Source of the DNA: Blasia pusilla
Lineage: Eukaryota > Marchantiophyta > Marchantiopsida > Blasiales
Direction of reading: 5' to 3'
Length of the DNA stretch: 64,000 bases
Assembly: GCA_050084515.1 (NCBI GenBank)
Contig: CM114275.1
Coordinates: 7,750,001-7,814,000 of the forward strand
Made by a program: the position numbers and the translations under genes. The notes beneath the pieces were generated by a model, which saw only the letters and a program-made list of their open reading frames with translations, did not search any database and was not told the DNA's origin. Shown one piece after another: positions 46,600 to 57,800 of the stretch (positions are counted from its first letter, which is position 1; each line of letters opens with the position of its first letter).

Positions 46600-47210
46600 T
46601 GTCAAACCAAACCCACTCCCCTAATGAAAGGCTTAGGTTACACTCACAAGGCAAGGGATCCAAGCTCTCTCAATGGTAACCTATGCTCCCAAGTTACCTC
46701 CTTGGCTCTTGACCTAATGTAGGAGGTCAAGGTACACTTACCAAAAAATAAAAAGTCGATCATATATTCAAAATGGTACTTATCTAAAATAGCAAGTTCC
46801 TCAATATGGTACAATGGGTGAGAATAAAAAAATGACCCTTAGAAGGATTACAATGAAGTTGAATCACGTGAAGAGAAAGGTTGTCAAGAAGGTCTAGCTA
46901 GAGCATACCAAGCTCTCTCCACGATAACCTATGCTCGTAGATCACTTCGTTGGTTCTTGACATGCTGTAGGAGGATAAGGCCATTTCCCAATGTTTAAAT
47001 TCAAATATGCTAAAAATAATAACTTACTCGAAATTGTAAGTTTCTCTATAGAACTCCAAATGAGTCGAAACGAAGGGGAAATCTGCTCTCTCAGATTACC
47101 CATGGCCTCAACAAGTTATCCTCGACTTTTTAAACCCTTCCTCAACTATTCTCAAAGGTAATTTACTAGATCTCGTCGATCTAGCCTAAAAGATGTGACA
47201 AGGGTCAAAA
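46600..47210 (-). repeat. Dispersed repeat (inverted copy of 7.7-8.0 kb) with partial tandem copy
   Basis: About 46880-47210 reversed matches 7680-8010. A second, partial copy of the same element's distal part lies at about 46600-46735 (CTCCTACATTAGGTCAAGAG on the minus strand). This gives two adjacent partial copies about 280 bases apart, as expected from a nested or tandemly duplicated leader. Confidence 0.6.
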
Positions 47211-47428
47211 AGAGGGGCATTAGAGTTTTTTCCCAAAAATAGAGGGGAGGACAGAATGAGGGGGAGGATCTCAAAAGTGTTTGGAAACCAAAGCCCACTT
47301 TGGGACGCCACGGATCTAACTAAGGGCATAGAATGGATGAGGAGGCCACGCATCTTGTTCATACATTCATAAATGAAGGTTTTCTTGCGATACATCATGC
47401 ATATATGATGACTACCCTTCAAGAATAA

Positions 47429-49028
47429 GAGCCGAGTTGTTTTGAAGAAACTGCAAGTGAAGTTGAATGGATTGAAGCTATGGAGGAAGAGCTTGATGCA
47501 TTAAGACATCAAGAGACATGGGAGCTAGTTGATATATCTTCCGGTAAGGAAGCTATTGGTTGCAAATGAGTTTACAAAATCAAACGCAATCAAGGTGGTA
47601 CAATTAACAGATACAATGTGAGATTGGTTGCTAAGGGCTATACACAATAATATGGCATCGATTATGAGGAAAAATTTAGCCCTGTTGCAAAGATGGTGAC
47701 TACGAGATTAGTGGTTGCAGTTGTAGTAAGTAAGAAGAGGAGGTTACATCACATGGATATCAAGAATGCCTTCTTGAATGGAGATCTATGTGAGGAGGTT
47801 TATATGACTCAACCACATGGATACGAGTATCCCGAGTTTCCATTTCGCGTAGGCAAGTTGAAGAAAGCTCTATATGGGCTCAAACAAGCTCCACGAGCTT
47901 CGTATGGCAAGATTATATACGTCCTACAAGAGTTGGGTTTTAGGATATGTAATTTTGACTCCTCGTTGTATGTCTTGAGAGAACAAGATCATACGGTTAT
48001 GATTGTGTTGTATGTTGAGGGCCTCTTGATTACTAGGAGTATTGAAGAAATAGTAGAATAAGTCAAGCTGAAGTTACAAGCAGAATTTGATTTGAAGGAC
48101 TTGGGAGAACTCGATCAAGTACTTCCTTGGTGTTGAGTTTATCAAGGTTAGAGAGAGCATATAGTTACTACAATGACAATATACTCTTCATATACTTTTA
48201 AAATATGGTATGACGGCTTGTAAGCCAATCTCTACACCGGAGGACGAGAGCGTGAAGCTAAGAGTGGATGAAGGAGAGTTGCTTGCAGGTTCTAATACGT
48301 ACAGATGCACGGATGGAAATTTGATCTATCTAACTGAAACCTGGCCAGATTTGAGCTATGTAGTGGGCCTAGTGAGCCAATTTATTCAAGCACCTCGAAA
48401 ACCTCAACTTGATGCTGTAAGGAGAATTATGCGATATGTGAAAGTCTTTGTTCAATTGGGGCTTCAATTTGAACCTTTTCCGAGTTTTCAATTATAGGGA
48501 TTCACAGATGTTGATTGGGAAGGAAGCGTGTCTAATCGATACTCCACATCTGGCTATTCATTTACTTTGGGAAGCGCAATTATAAGTTGGGCTTCAAAGA
48601 ATCAACCTACAATTGCTTTATCTTCAACAGAGGTTGAGTACAGAGGAGCAACCAATGCAGCATGTGAGGCGGAGTGGCTTCATCGATTACTTGTTGAGAT
48701 TGGTGTTAGTAACTTAGGATCTAGTGTAATATATGTAGACAATATTAGTAGCATCAAGCTTGCTAATAACCCTGTGTTTCATGCTCGTACAAAGCATGTT
48801 GAGGTGCACTATCATTTTATCAAAGAGAAAGTGCTTGCCGGAGAAATTGATCTTGTGTTTATAGGTATAGATAAGCAAATTATTGACATCTTTACAAAGG
48901 TATTGTCTAGAGATAAGTTTGAGATGTTTAGAAATGATTTAGGCGTTAGACATATCGATATGAACAATCAAGCTCATGAAACACCTGAAGTGCTATATTT
49001 GGTACTCACACGAAGTAGGGAAGCTTAA
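47429..49028 (+). pseudogene. Ty1/copia retrotransposon relic: RT and RNase H
   Basis: The plus strand carries the copia reverse transcriptase from EVEWIEAMEEELDAL through the MDIKNAFLNGDL and LKKALYGLKQAPRA signatures. The catalytic YVDD box reads YVEG. Stops fall at a normally conserved Trp before VYKIK and at a Gln before YGIDYEE. After a disrupted stretch (48062-48210), the connection domain follows (KPISTPEDESVKL to LGLQFEPF). RNase H then follows with FTDVDWEG, LSSTEVEY, VDNISSIKLANN and HARTKHVEVHYHFI, ending at TAA 49026-49028. Gag, protease and integrase are not seen upstream, so this is a 5'-truncated and inactive copy. Confidence 0.88.
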
Positions 49029-49345
49029 TCTTGGTTAGTTAATTAAGGGCGATTATCTTAACCAGGGTTAGTTAATCACCATTAGTCTAACTTGATACTA
49101 TGGTTAAGGTTAAGGTTAGGGTTGCTTGCACATATCCTATATAATTGAGAAGGGGACCAACCTCCACTCATTCTCGCATTGCAAATTTCGTTCTCCTCGG
49201 TGGTGTGTGAGTGTGAGAGCCGTTTCCCACCAATTCTGCTTCTTTAGTAGTTTTCTACATTTTAGAGATCACTCTTGGATTCCAACTTGCAACTTATTTA
49301 AGTGGGTCTCAATTAGGGGGCTTATGCAAGGTCCATTGGATAATT
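49029..49345 (+). repeat. Possible 3' LTR start of the copia relic
   Basis: Directly after the RNase H stop, a non-coding stretch contains a TATA-like box (CCTATATAATTGAG, about 49136) and a leader-like region (ACCTCCACTCATTCTCGC). The position fits a 3' LTR, but with no 5' copy in view its ends cannot be defined. Confidence 0.4.
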
Positions 49346-49349
49346 AGGG

Positions 49350-50480
49350 CCACCAAACACCGTTTTAGATGCATGGATTATCCGAAAAGTCTGTCCCAAG
49401 TCTCGAAACACTTGTCTGTGTTGGGAAGTGAGGAACTAGGAAGGTTGAGCTTTATCGATGAAGGGTTGTGTTGAGAACTCGATAAGTTGGAAGGTTGATT
49501 GACCCATACCAGACTAATGTGAGTGTGTTTGTGTCGTGACCCTCATAACCAAACGAACACCAAATAGGCGCCAAGTGGAACATCAGAACTCTCGTAGACT
49601 CACACTATGATGATCACGCTTTAGAGAGGCTTTTGGAAAGATCTCTTAGAAAAGTCCAAGAGACGAAATGCGGAATAGAGTTGTGTGTTTCATGCGTTTG
49701 TGGCCGCGACGAGGAAACCTACACCAAACGCAAACCAAGACTTGAGATGAGTTGAGTCTTGGAAGGTTGGTTTCCAAAGAGATGAGAACCAATTTTGGAA
49801 CACGACTAGCATTTGGGGATTTGGACTATGTTTAGGATCATAACGTTTAGCCCTAAGATGCATTCGAGAAAAAAGTAAGAGCGCGTTGGAAATCTTATCT
49901 TGAGATGCTTCCAATGCACCAAAGATCTCAGCAAATGCATAAGTATAGACTGAGATATAGGCCAAAAATAACTGTGAGAGCAATCGGGTCGAGGGCCAAT
50001 CTGAGGGGCCCGACTTTCTTTCCCTAAAGTTAGGAGGATGGCGAATATCTAGTAAAGGGGAGTCTCTCCAAGGAGTCTTGGAACACAAAGCTCACTTTGA
50101 GCACCACATGGCGTCTAAAGGGCACGGGATGGAACGGGAGTTTAGCGTTGGAACTCAAAACCCAAACCTGATCCAAGGGAGTGGACTTCTTAAGCCACAC
50201 TTGGATTCCAACCCGTGATACATTTTTGTGACTCGCGGCTAGGGACTCATTGGATGTCCATTGGATAGTTGAAACCGCTAGACATTCAAACACTGTTTTA
50301 GGTTCCCAAACCAACCAGAAAGTCTGTCCCAAGTCTTCAAAGACTTGGTTGTGTTGTAAACCGCGAAACTAGGAAGGTTGAGCTTGATGAGAGGCCGAGT
50401 CGAGTAGTCAAAAAGTTAGAACCGTTGATTGATCTAGACTCGACTAACATGAGTGCGTGTTTAGATGCAGATCAACGTTG
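49350..50480 (+). repeat. LTR-like direct repeats, ~930-bp apart
   Basis: About 49318-49520 and 50250-50470 share, in order, GTCCATTGGATA, AAACAC(C/T)GTTTTAG, AAGTCTGTCCCAAGTC, AACTAGGAAGGTTGAGCTT, GTTGATTGA and GACTAA(T/C)(A/G)TGAGTG. Divergence is considerable. Between them are two overlapping minus-strand frames (50332-49690) with no known domain. This may be a small retroelement with decayed terminal repeats. Confidence 0.55.
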
Positions 50481-50494
50481 AGAGGGAGTTCTAC

Positions 50495-51061
50495 AGAACG
50501 CACGCTTCTGCAGCAACAAAGTTTAATGTTCAAGGAGAGTAAGCGTACGATAGTTTGGGTGTAGATCAGTAGCGTGAGCGTTTCCTACTAAACGTATGCT
50601 TTAGCAACACTCGAGATTGATGTTCCATGGGAGTAGGCGTATGATATAGAGGGGTGGTTGTGTGATCTCGAGATATATGCATGAGTGTATTGTTTTTATA
50701 TGTGGATCGGCGTGTGTTGGGAAGATTGATATTATGTGGTGTATAGATGTGACTAGCGATATGGATTGTGTAGCGATGTGTATGTGCATGACAATTGTCA
50801 CATCTTAGTTAGCCGATAGGTAGAATTCTACCGCTTCGACGACATAGAGGATCAACGAACGATTTGGGTGTAACTTTGTCATGAGGTGTCGGATGAAGTT
50901 GACAACATGTACGGTATGTCGGGAGCGTCATTTCTAACGATTCCCTGTCTTTGCTATTTTAAGCCTAGTGATTTTTTGACCTAGTCAACGATCACCCGAG
51001 AACCTGTGTTTGGAGGTTATCATTGGAGAGGCTATTTTAGGGGGCAGAACTTTTTGGCTCT

Positions 51062-51145
<84 letters not shown>

Positions 51146-51400
51146 TTTCTCAAGCTATCTTTCTCATGTTGAGCATTTCTCAATATGTGGATGTGGTTCA
51201 ATATGCCGATGTAGATTCCAGAGTGTAGTTGGTCGTGTGAGCGGTTTTTACACTGATTTTGTTGTGGGGTCCTGAGGCATATGGATGAGTATATTTTATT
51301 CATGTGTGGATTTACGTGTGTTGGGAAGATCAGTGTTGTGTGATGACTAACAATGTCTATTGCAAAACGATGTGTATGTGTCAATACTCTAATCAACACA
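50495..51400 (+). repeat. Nested direct repeats and dispersed repeat copy 2
   Basis: Three overlapping patterns occur here. A ~94-bp duplication: GCAACA near 50515 and 50605, each followed by TTGATGTTCC-like text and GTA(A/G)GCGTA(C/T)GATA. A direct repeat of about 130 bases at 50660-50790 and 51268-51395 (GTGTGTTGGGAAGAT, GCGATGTGTATGTGCA/ACGATGTGTATGTGTC). Between these, 50797-51043 is the second copy of the repeat at 4.6 kb. Terminal direct repeats enclosing about 480 bases suggest a TRIM-like (short LTR) element. Confidence 0.55.
51066..51140 (+). repeat. (GA)n microsatellite, ~37 units
   Basis: This is an uninterrupted GA run of about 75 bases inside the LTR-like repeat, about 670 bases before the helicase start codon. 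The related copy at 4.9 kb has only AGAGAGGGAGAGA at the same point, so the run expanded after the two copies separated. Frames through it are artefacts. Confidence 0.97.
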
Positions 51401-51404
51401 CATG

Positions 51405-51808
51405 TTAGTGTAGTTTATAGAGGGATTATGGAATGAAATAAAAACCTTGGAACTAACTTCTTCATTTTTCTTATGCATGGCATGGCCTATGGAATGCATG
51501 ATGCATGCATCCAAATGATGCATGCATGTGAACATTATTCCATAGATAGATTTCTTCCAAACGAGTGGGGCAAACAATTGGACCTCAATTTTCGGGGGCG
51601 TTGTAGTGACGGGGCCTACTGCCTCTTTGCTTTCATTTCCTCATTCACGTACCTCCAAGGGTTTAAGCTCTCGCTGCCGATGCCATTGCAAGACCTCCGG
51701 GGATCTCAGCTTCTTTTCTGCAGTTGGATCGCTACTGGAATGAGGTAATGACTGCCTCTGTGGTGAAGGAGGAGACAAATTCTGGAATCGGGAAGGAGAG
51801 GGGGCGTG
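51405..51808 (+). promoter_or_regulatory. Promoter and 5' UTR region of the helicase gene
   Basis: The interval runs from the end of the repeat field to the helicase ATG. The last 200 bases are GC-richer than the repeats. The ATG context is GGGCGTGATGGC, with G at +4. No definite TATA box stands out. The segment 51475-51530 has several GCATG repeats (GATGCATGCATCC, ATGATGCATGCATG), a potential RY-type element cluster. Confidence 0.4.
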
Positions 51809-54800
51809 ATGGCACCCAAGAAGCAGCCGCAGAACGTGAAGGGAAGGAAGAACGCTGCAGGCAAGGGTGATGCCGTAAGCAGCAGCAGCAGATCTGCCAG
51901 CAAAGGTGCTGCCAAAGTTAACCTGTCATCGGAGAATGAGAGAAAGCTCCGACAGCTTCTAGCAAACACAGGAAATCAGCCTTTGGGGAAGCGGGAGGAG
52001 GAGTTGTCCGAAGGACAGAAGAGACAGGCTGGAAAGCGACTGCGAAATATTTATGATGAACTTATATATGAAGGATTTTCGGCGTCGCAAATTGAGATGG
52101 CTTTGGGAGCTCTTCCGTTGGTGAGGGATTCGAGCATCCGTTGGCCTTAGCCGATCGTCAATTGATTAGAATTTGGAAGTAGGAGGTAGCTTATTTGTCA
52201 CAAAGTGGATAAAACATGAACTTGGAATTCGAACACAAGCGACGTAATCTTTTCTAGGATCGAGCATGTGTGTTGCAATTTGGAGATATCCTCTGATGTG
52301 GGATCGGTTGTCAGGGGGGAGCAACACTGGAAGCAGCTTTGGATTGGCTATGCATGAATTTACCTGCAGAAGAGCTGCCGACGAAGTTCTCGAATGGGTT
52401 GGGCACTGCAGAGATCGAGGGTCCGTTTTTTCTGCCCATGAGACCCTCACCTCATTAGTTTCCAAGGCATTGGAGATAGAACATTATCTTGGTCGGAGTC
52501 CAAATCAAGCTTACTACAATAGTGTGTCGTCGTCCCATCTTAAGAATGTCATTTTGCTTGTATAGGTCGTCCGTTGAACTTGTGTTGGTCGGCACATGGG
52601 GCGTGTAGGAGGATCTGTACAAGTTATTGCGGCGGCGCGACCAGATTGGACACCAACTGCACAGCCAGATGAAGTGGATAGAGTGGCCCAACCAATCTTG
52701 AGGCCACCGATTAAAGAGAAGAAACCTGAAAAAGTTGTGCAAGCCGAGCAGGCTGATTGGATCAAACAATATCTAGCTCAACAAGAAGAGGTCTGTACGA
52801 CTCTGGAAAATTGACAATTTACTTGTTTCTATAGTTTATCGTCCAACCCACCTGCGAAATGCATGAATGGAAACCGGTCAATGTTGAAAACTTTTTTTGA
52901 GTCAGCTGAGGTTTTGTTTTATACGTGATCTCAGGAGGATGATGGAAGTCAGGCGGATAGCAGTGGAGATTCGGATTGGGAGGTAGGTCCCTCATTTCGT
53001 TTCGTATGGTCAGATTTGGCACTTTCATGCTGCTGCAAGGTCTGATCGCGGATATCAAGTACAGATTGTGTAGGGTGCCCTAAATCTCGGGGTCAAGATA
53101 TGCAAGGGTTTTGCAAAGAGAACAGTAATCATATACGCTGGTCATGCTCTCCATCAAAGTTACAGGAGAAATTTATGTCCTATTGATTAACCTTCCACCT
53201 TTACCTTGGCTTGTATGCAGGTCTTTGCAGATCCCAATGAACAAAACAGACGCAAGCAGAAACGCCAGGTTATCTGCAGCTCGCTTCCATCAACAAATTC
53301 TATTCTTTTTTTCTATTTGGAGCTTGTGTCATGAATCTTCTATATTCCAGTAAATTAGCAAATGTTCATTCAATGTCCTGATAGACTCTCGAATAAATTG
53401 CGAGAGTGCCTTCTGAGCTACGTTATTGCACTGTTATTGTTCCAAAACTTTGTGGTCTATCTGGGAGTCTGTTTATTACTTTGTCACATACTCTTGTTTG
53501 GCTATGTCTGAATTTAAATTTTAGCTCTAGAGCAACTTCATAAGTGAAAAGCGGCTGTTCAACTTGAAACATACTCAAGTGTAGGCTATGTGTTCTATAT
53601 CAGGTTGTGGATCCCCGTACCCGGGCTCTTTCTCTTGCAACGGAGTTACAGAAGGCAAAGCAGGCAGCAGCACAGGCGAAAGAAAGAAAAGATAAAGAGA
53701 AGCAGACAGCTGCTGGTCGCCTCATACGTGAATTAAGACAAGAAATGTCTGCCCTAGGTCTGTTTTCAGAGATAGTTGGTGGAACTTGCTGTCTTGCTTC
53801 AATTTCTCCTTATTTAAACAACCACCTCATGGTTCAGGGCCATTCTAGAATCTCACTACGAAAGTCAGATTGTGCTTTCCATAGGAATTGAGTAACCTTC
53901 CGGATGTTCAGTATTCTTAATAGTTTTAAATGTGGGTTTCCATGGCAGGATTGTCAGACGATGTCCTTAAACAGACACTTGCTGCAAATGAGTTCCCTGG
54001 CCTAGGAGAGAGTGCTTTCCCGAGTCTTGGGGAGAGCTCTTTTCCAAGTCTTGGAGGCACTAAAAAGGCCCCAGACCATGGATCTGTGAATGTGTCATAC
54101 GCAGCTTTATTATCAAGCAAACAATCAGCAGTCAAGGACTCTGGCAAAACAAGTGGGACCAATTTTGTGAACCTGGTGAAGGTAAAAAAGTTACCAGGCT
54201 GGGCCTCAGCTACGGTTGATGTGCCAGTCCCTTTGATTCCACGTCCAAACACCATGGAATCAAAGGAGGATAGAGAAGAAGCTGAGCCTGCTCAGATATT
54301 TGATGAGTCACACACATTGTCTTTAGAGGGGGTATCAATATTGGAGCATGTACATCAAGGTGTGAGTGAGACGGCAGATAAATTAACAGAGGCTGATGTG
54401 CCTTTGAGAGACATGATGACTGACATTACAGTCCAAAATCTAGATGGAGAACCAGGGCGGTTAAGTGACACCCCAGAGAATGAAGCTGTGTGTGCCCATG
54501 ATGAAGATGGCATCATGCCAGGTATGTTTGATGAGGAGGCTACCTCTGACCAAGCTTTACCACAGAGTGTGGTAGATATCCAGAAAGCAGAGAAATTGAC
54601 CGCATGGGGAATGGAGAAAGACAGCACACGGCGAAAGCAGATTCCACTTAACAAGAAAGTCAGTCAAGCTACTCAGGTTTGATTTTTGAATTGTAAAAAA
54701 TTGTATGGACATGTTTGGACAATGGCTTGCTCCATCTAAAAGTTACACAAGTCTAAGTATTTGTGTTTTAAATTTTTTTTTCTTGCAAGGTGTGTGTAGG

Positions 54801-57800
54801 TGTGTAATGCTAGAATGAATTTCATAAGGCCTCCACCTTCTTTATGAATAAATTTGTTAGATCTGATATGATCTGTGACATCTATTATCTACCATAAATC
54901 ACTTTGGAATGTGTGACTGAATTTCACCAAGTTCTAGTCACGCATTTCTTTTGGTGCTAATTTTCTTGGTTTGCATATGTAGGACGACTTCTTGCGACAA
55001 CCTAAAGCTGTTCTCCAGCAACACTGCCAGAAGAATGGTTGGGCTGCTCCAAAGTATGAAAAACTACCAGCAAAGGGCAGGCAGTGTGCTTATTCTGTGA
55101 CTGTTACTAGACCAACTGTGGGTCGAGGAAAGAGCAAGATAGTGGGAGGTCCAGTTGTTTGCAAATTGCCAGAAAAGGAGGATTATTTTGACACAATCTC
55201 TGTAAGTATGAGGGAAGCTCTTCTCAAGTAATTCAGACACGGAAATCACCTTCCATGGTGGGTTCAATAGCTCTGCAGATTTTGTTGCAGTCCTGTCAAT
55301 AGTTAGGAAGACACTCCTGGAGCCGTTTCAGTTGATACTCATCAATACATGATTTAGGTGAAGCAGTACCTATGTTGTCAATGCTGTGCACATGTGAATA
55401 TGTCCAGTCTCTTGCAATCTTAGTCCTGGTGTTTTCATAAACTTAAAAAAATTCATTCCTTAGATTTGGCGCCTCATAAAGACAGAGATCTCCCTTGGGA
55501 TGTGGACCTGGATAGAAGGTTTCACAGGTTGGCTGGGACTGACATAGAGCTACGAGTTCAGTATGGCTTGATCTGAGAGAGCTTTTCCTTTCCAAATGGG
55601 CGTTTTACTGATGGTATTTTAGTTATTCCCTGAACAGAGGTGTCATAGGGATGATATGTTCAGTCTTGGTCGAGTTAAAGGCTACTTTACTATGTTTACT
55701 CTAGAATTTTTTTGTTGCAGGATGCTCAAAATGCAGTAGCAACATGGGCCCTCACAATACTGATGCCAGAACTCCCTCTGCACCGTATCTTACCAGAGCC
55801 ATTTCGGACCATGTGTCTCCAATGGGATTCTCAAGGTTGCTATAAGTTACATTTTTTAGTATTCAAACTGTGTTGAGGTTTTGGGCTACTTCCATAGTTG
55901 AGATTGATGTTTGTGATGCTCATATGGGTTTCAAAACTATTTTGATACCTTTACTCCAACTATGTTGAGATTTACCTTGTCTTCCTTCAGTTAAACCAAA
56001 GCTCAAGTCTACTTTTGACTCAGAGGTTATAGTATCTCACGTAGATGTGATCTATTTCTTATGCAGGCCAAGATGCAAGAAAAAGGGATCTCAAAGGGGA
56101 GGAAGTTCGCAGAGCCTCCTTTGTTGATTCTCTTGTTCAATCAAATGTTTCTCGTGAAGGTACCGGTAATCATTCAAGCACAGTAGATGATTCCAAGGAT
56201 CAAGAGGCAGGGCTCAAGGATGATTCCAAAGTGGTTAAAAAATCAGTCACCGAGGCCAAGAGAGACAATAGTGAGTATCTTTCACCTTATACATCCTTCT
56301 AGAATTAAGAATTGAGAAGCGCGAAAGTAGGTGATCCTTCTGTGTTCAACATTTTATTCAGGTGGCCATAAAATAGTTAGCTTATGCATGAAGAGGATGT
56401 TACATCTCGAGGGTAAAGGCTCATTAGGTCTTCAAGTTTTGGAACATGCACTTATACTGACATGTGTGGGTTGTTTAGAGAGTCAGATTCAGAAAGAAGC
56501 AGATAGCCAGCGCCTCAAGAGAATGATGGAACTGAAGAAATTAACAAACAACTACAAGGTAATTTTTGAACAAGGTGTGTAAACCAGGAAAGACAGAATA
56601 TACATGTACTGCATGTGTCTCGTTTTTCTTGAGTTGTGTGGAAGAGTTACATGGTTTTTTGTTGGGATTATCCAGGCTATGCTTGATGCTCGAGCAGCAC
56701 TACCAATGGCGGCTTTGAGGGAAGAATTTCTATCAAAAGTCCAGGAGAATGAAGTGGTGGTTGTTAGTGGTGAAACAGGTTGTGGGAAAACAACACAGGT
56801 GAACCTTGCGCTGGATTCTCTGTGATCATTGTTTTCGATTTAAAGAGGGTGGTGCAAATTAGCATTTATAGGCTTTTGATGAATTTGGGTTTTCTTCTCC
56901 AATGGTTGAACTAAAGATTATTATTTGTGCAGATTGCTGCTCACACCAAAATTCAGATTAATGTTATACTTTTGAAGCTCCTGAACCTGTCAACTAGATT
57001 TAAACTCCTGAGTGCTCTTTTTGGAAGCTGAAGGTGCGGATTATATAAAGATCCTTTGAGAGTTGTAGATCATTAGGGTAGAGGTGGGGAAGATTCATCT
57101 GGTTGGTTCTTGTGCTCGATGGCAGGTGCCACAATACATATTGGACGAGATGATTGGTGCAGGCCAAGGTGGATTCTGTAATATTGTGTGCACTCAACCA
57201 CGACGTATTGCTGTATGTATCTATACCATTCTTTCTAGAATTGCCAGACCTATGTGAAGGACTTCTGTGACATCTGGAAAGAAACTCAAAATCAATGTAG
57301 AGTACTAGATTAGATCAATAAAGGTATTATGCTCCTGGCAGAGGACTCAGATCATGCATTTGATTATTGCACAATCATTTACCCACTACGCTCAGTAGGA
57401 ACAAGAACAAGAAGCTGAACCTTCAAAATTACAGCAGATATATCCCTTTACAGCCATTATTCATTGGGTGTTCAACTTCAGGCAGAATAAATTATACCTT
57501 TCCTTCAGCTCGAACCATTGTGGAGGGAATGGTCATTTGGACCAAGTCTTGTGGTCATTCTTTTATCATTAATACGTCCTCAAGGATTTGGATTTTGTAG
57601 GCAATTTCTGTAGCAGAAAGGGTGGCAGTGGAACGTTGTGAGGACCCCCCTGGAACTAGTGGATCTCTAGTTGGTTATCAAGTTCGCCTTGATACTGCAT
57701 GGTGAGCTTTTGCTGAACTTCAATTCACAGAGTTCCTTGGTATTAGTTAATTTGTTTACTGGCTGGTCCAAGATCTCACAACCTTCCTGTGTCCCTTGAT

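Noticed and set aside
49100-49125. Interstitial telomere repeat (GGTTAAGGTTAAGGTTAGGG)
   Set aside because: It is only three irregular units, with GGTTAA rather than the plant TTTAGGG; too short to mean anything.
51006-51399. Open frames rich in Arg-Glu or Leu-Ser around the GA run
   Set aside because: They are translations of the GA microsatellite on each strand, not genes.
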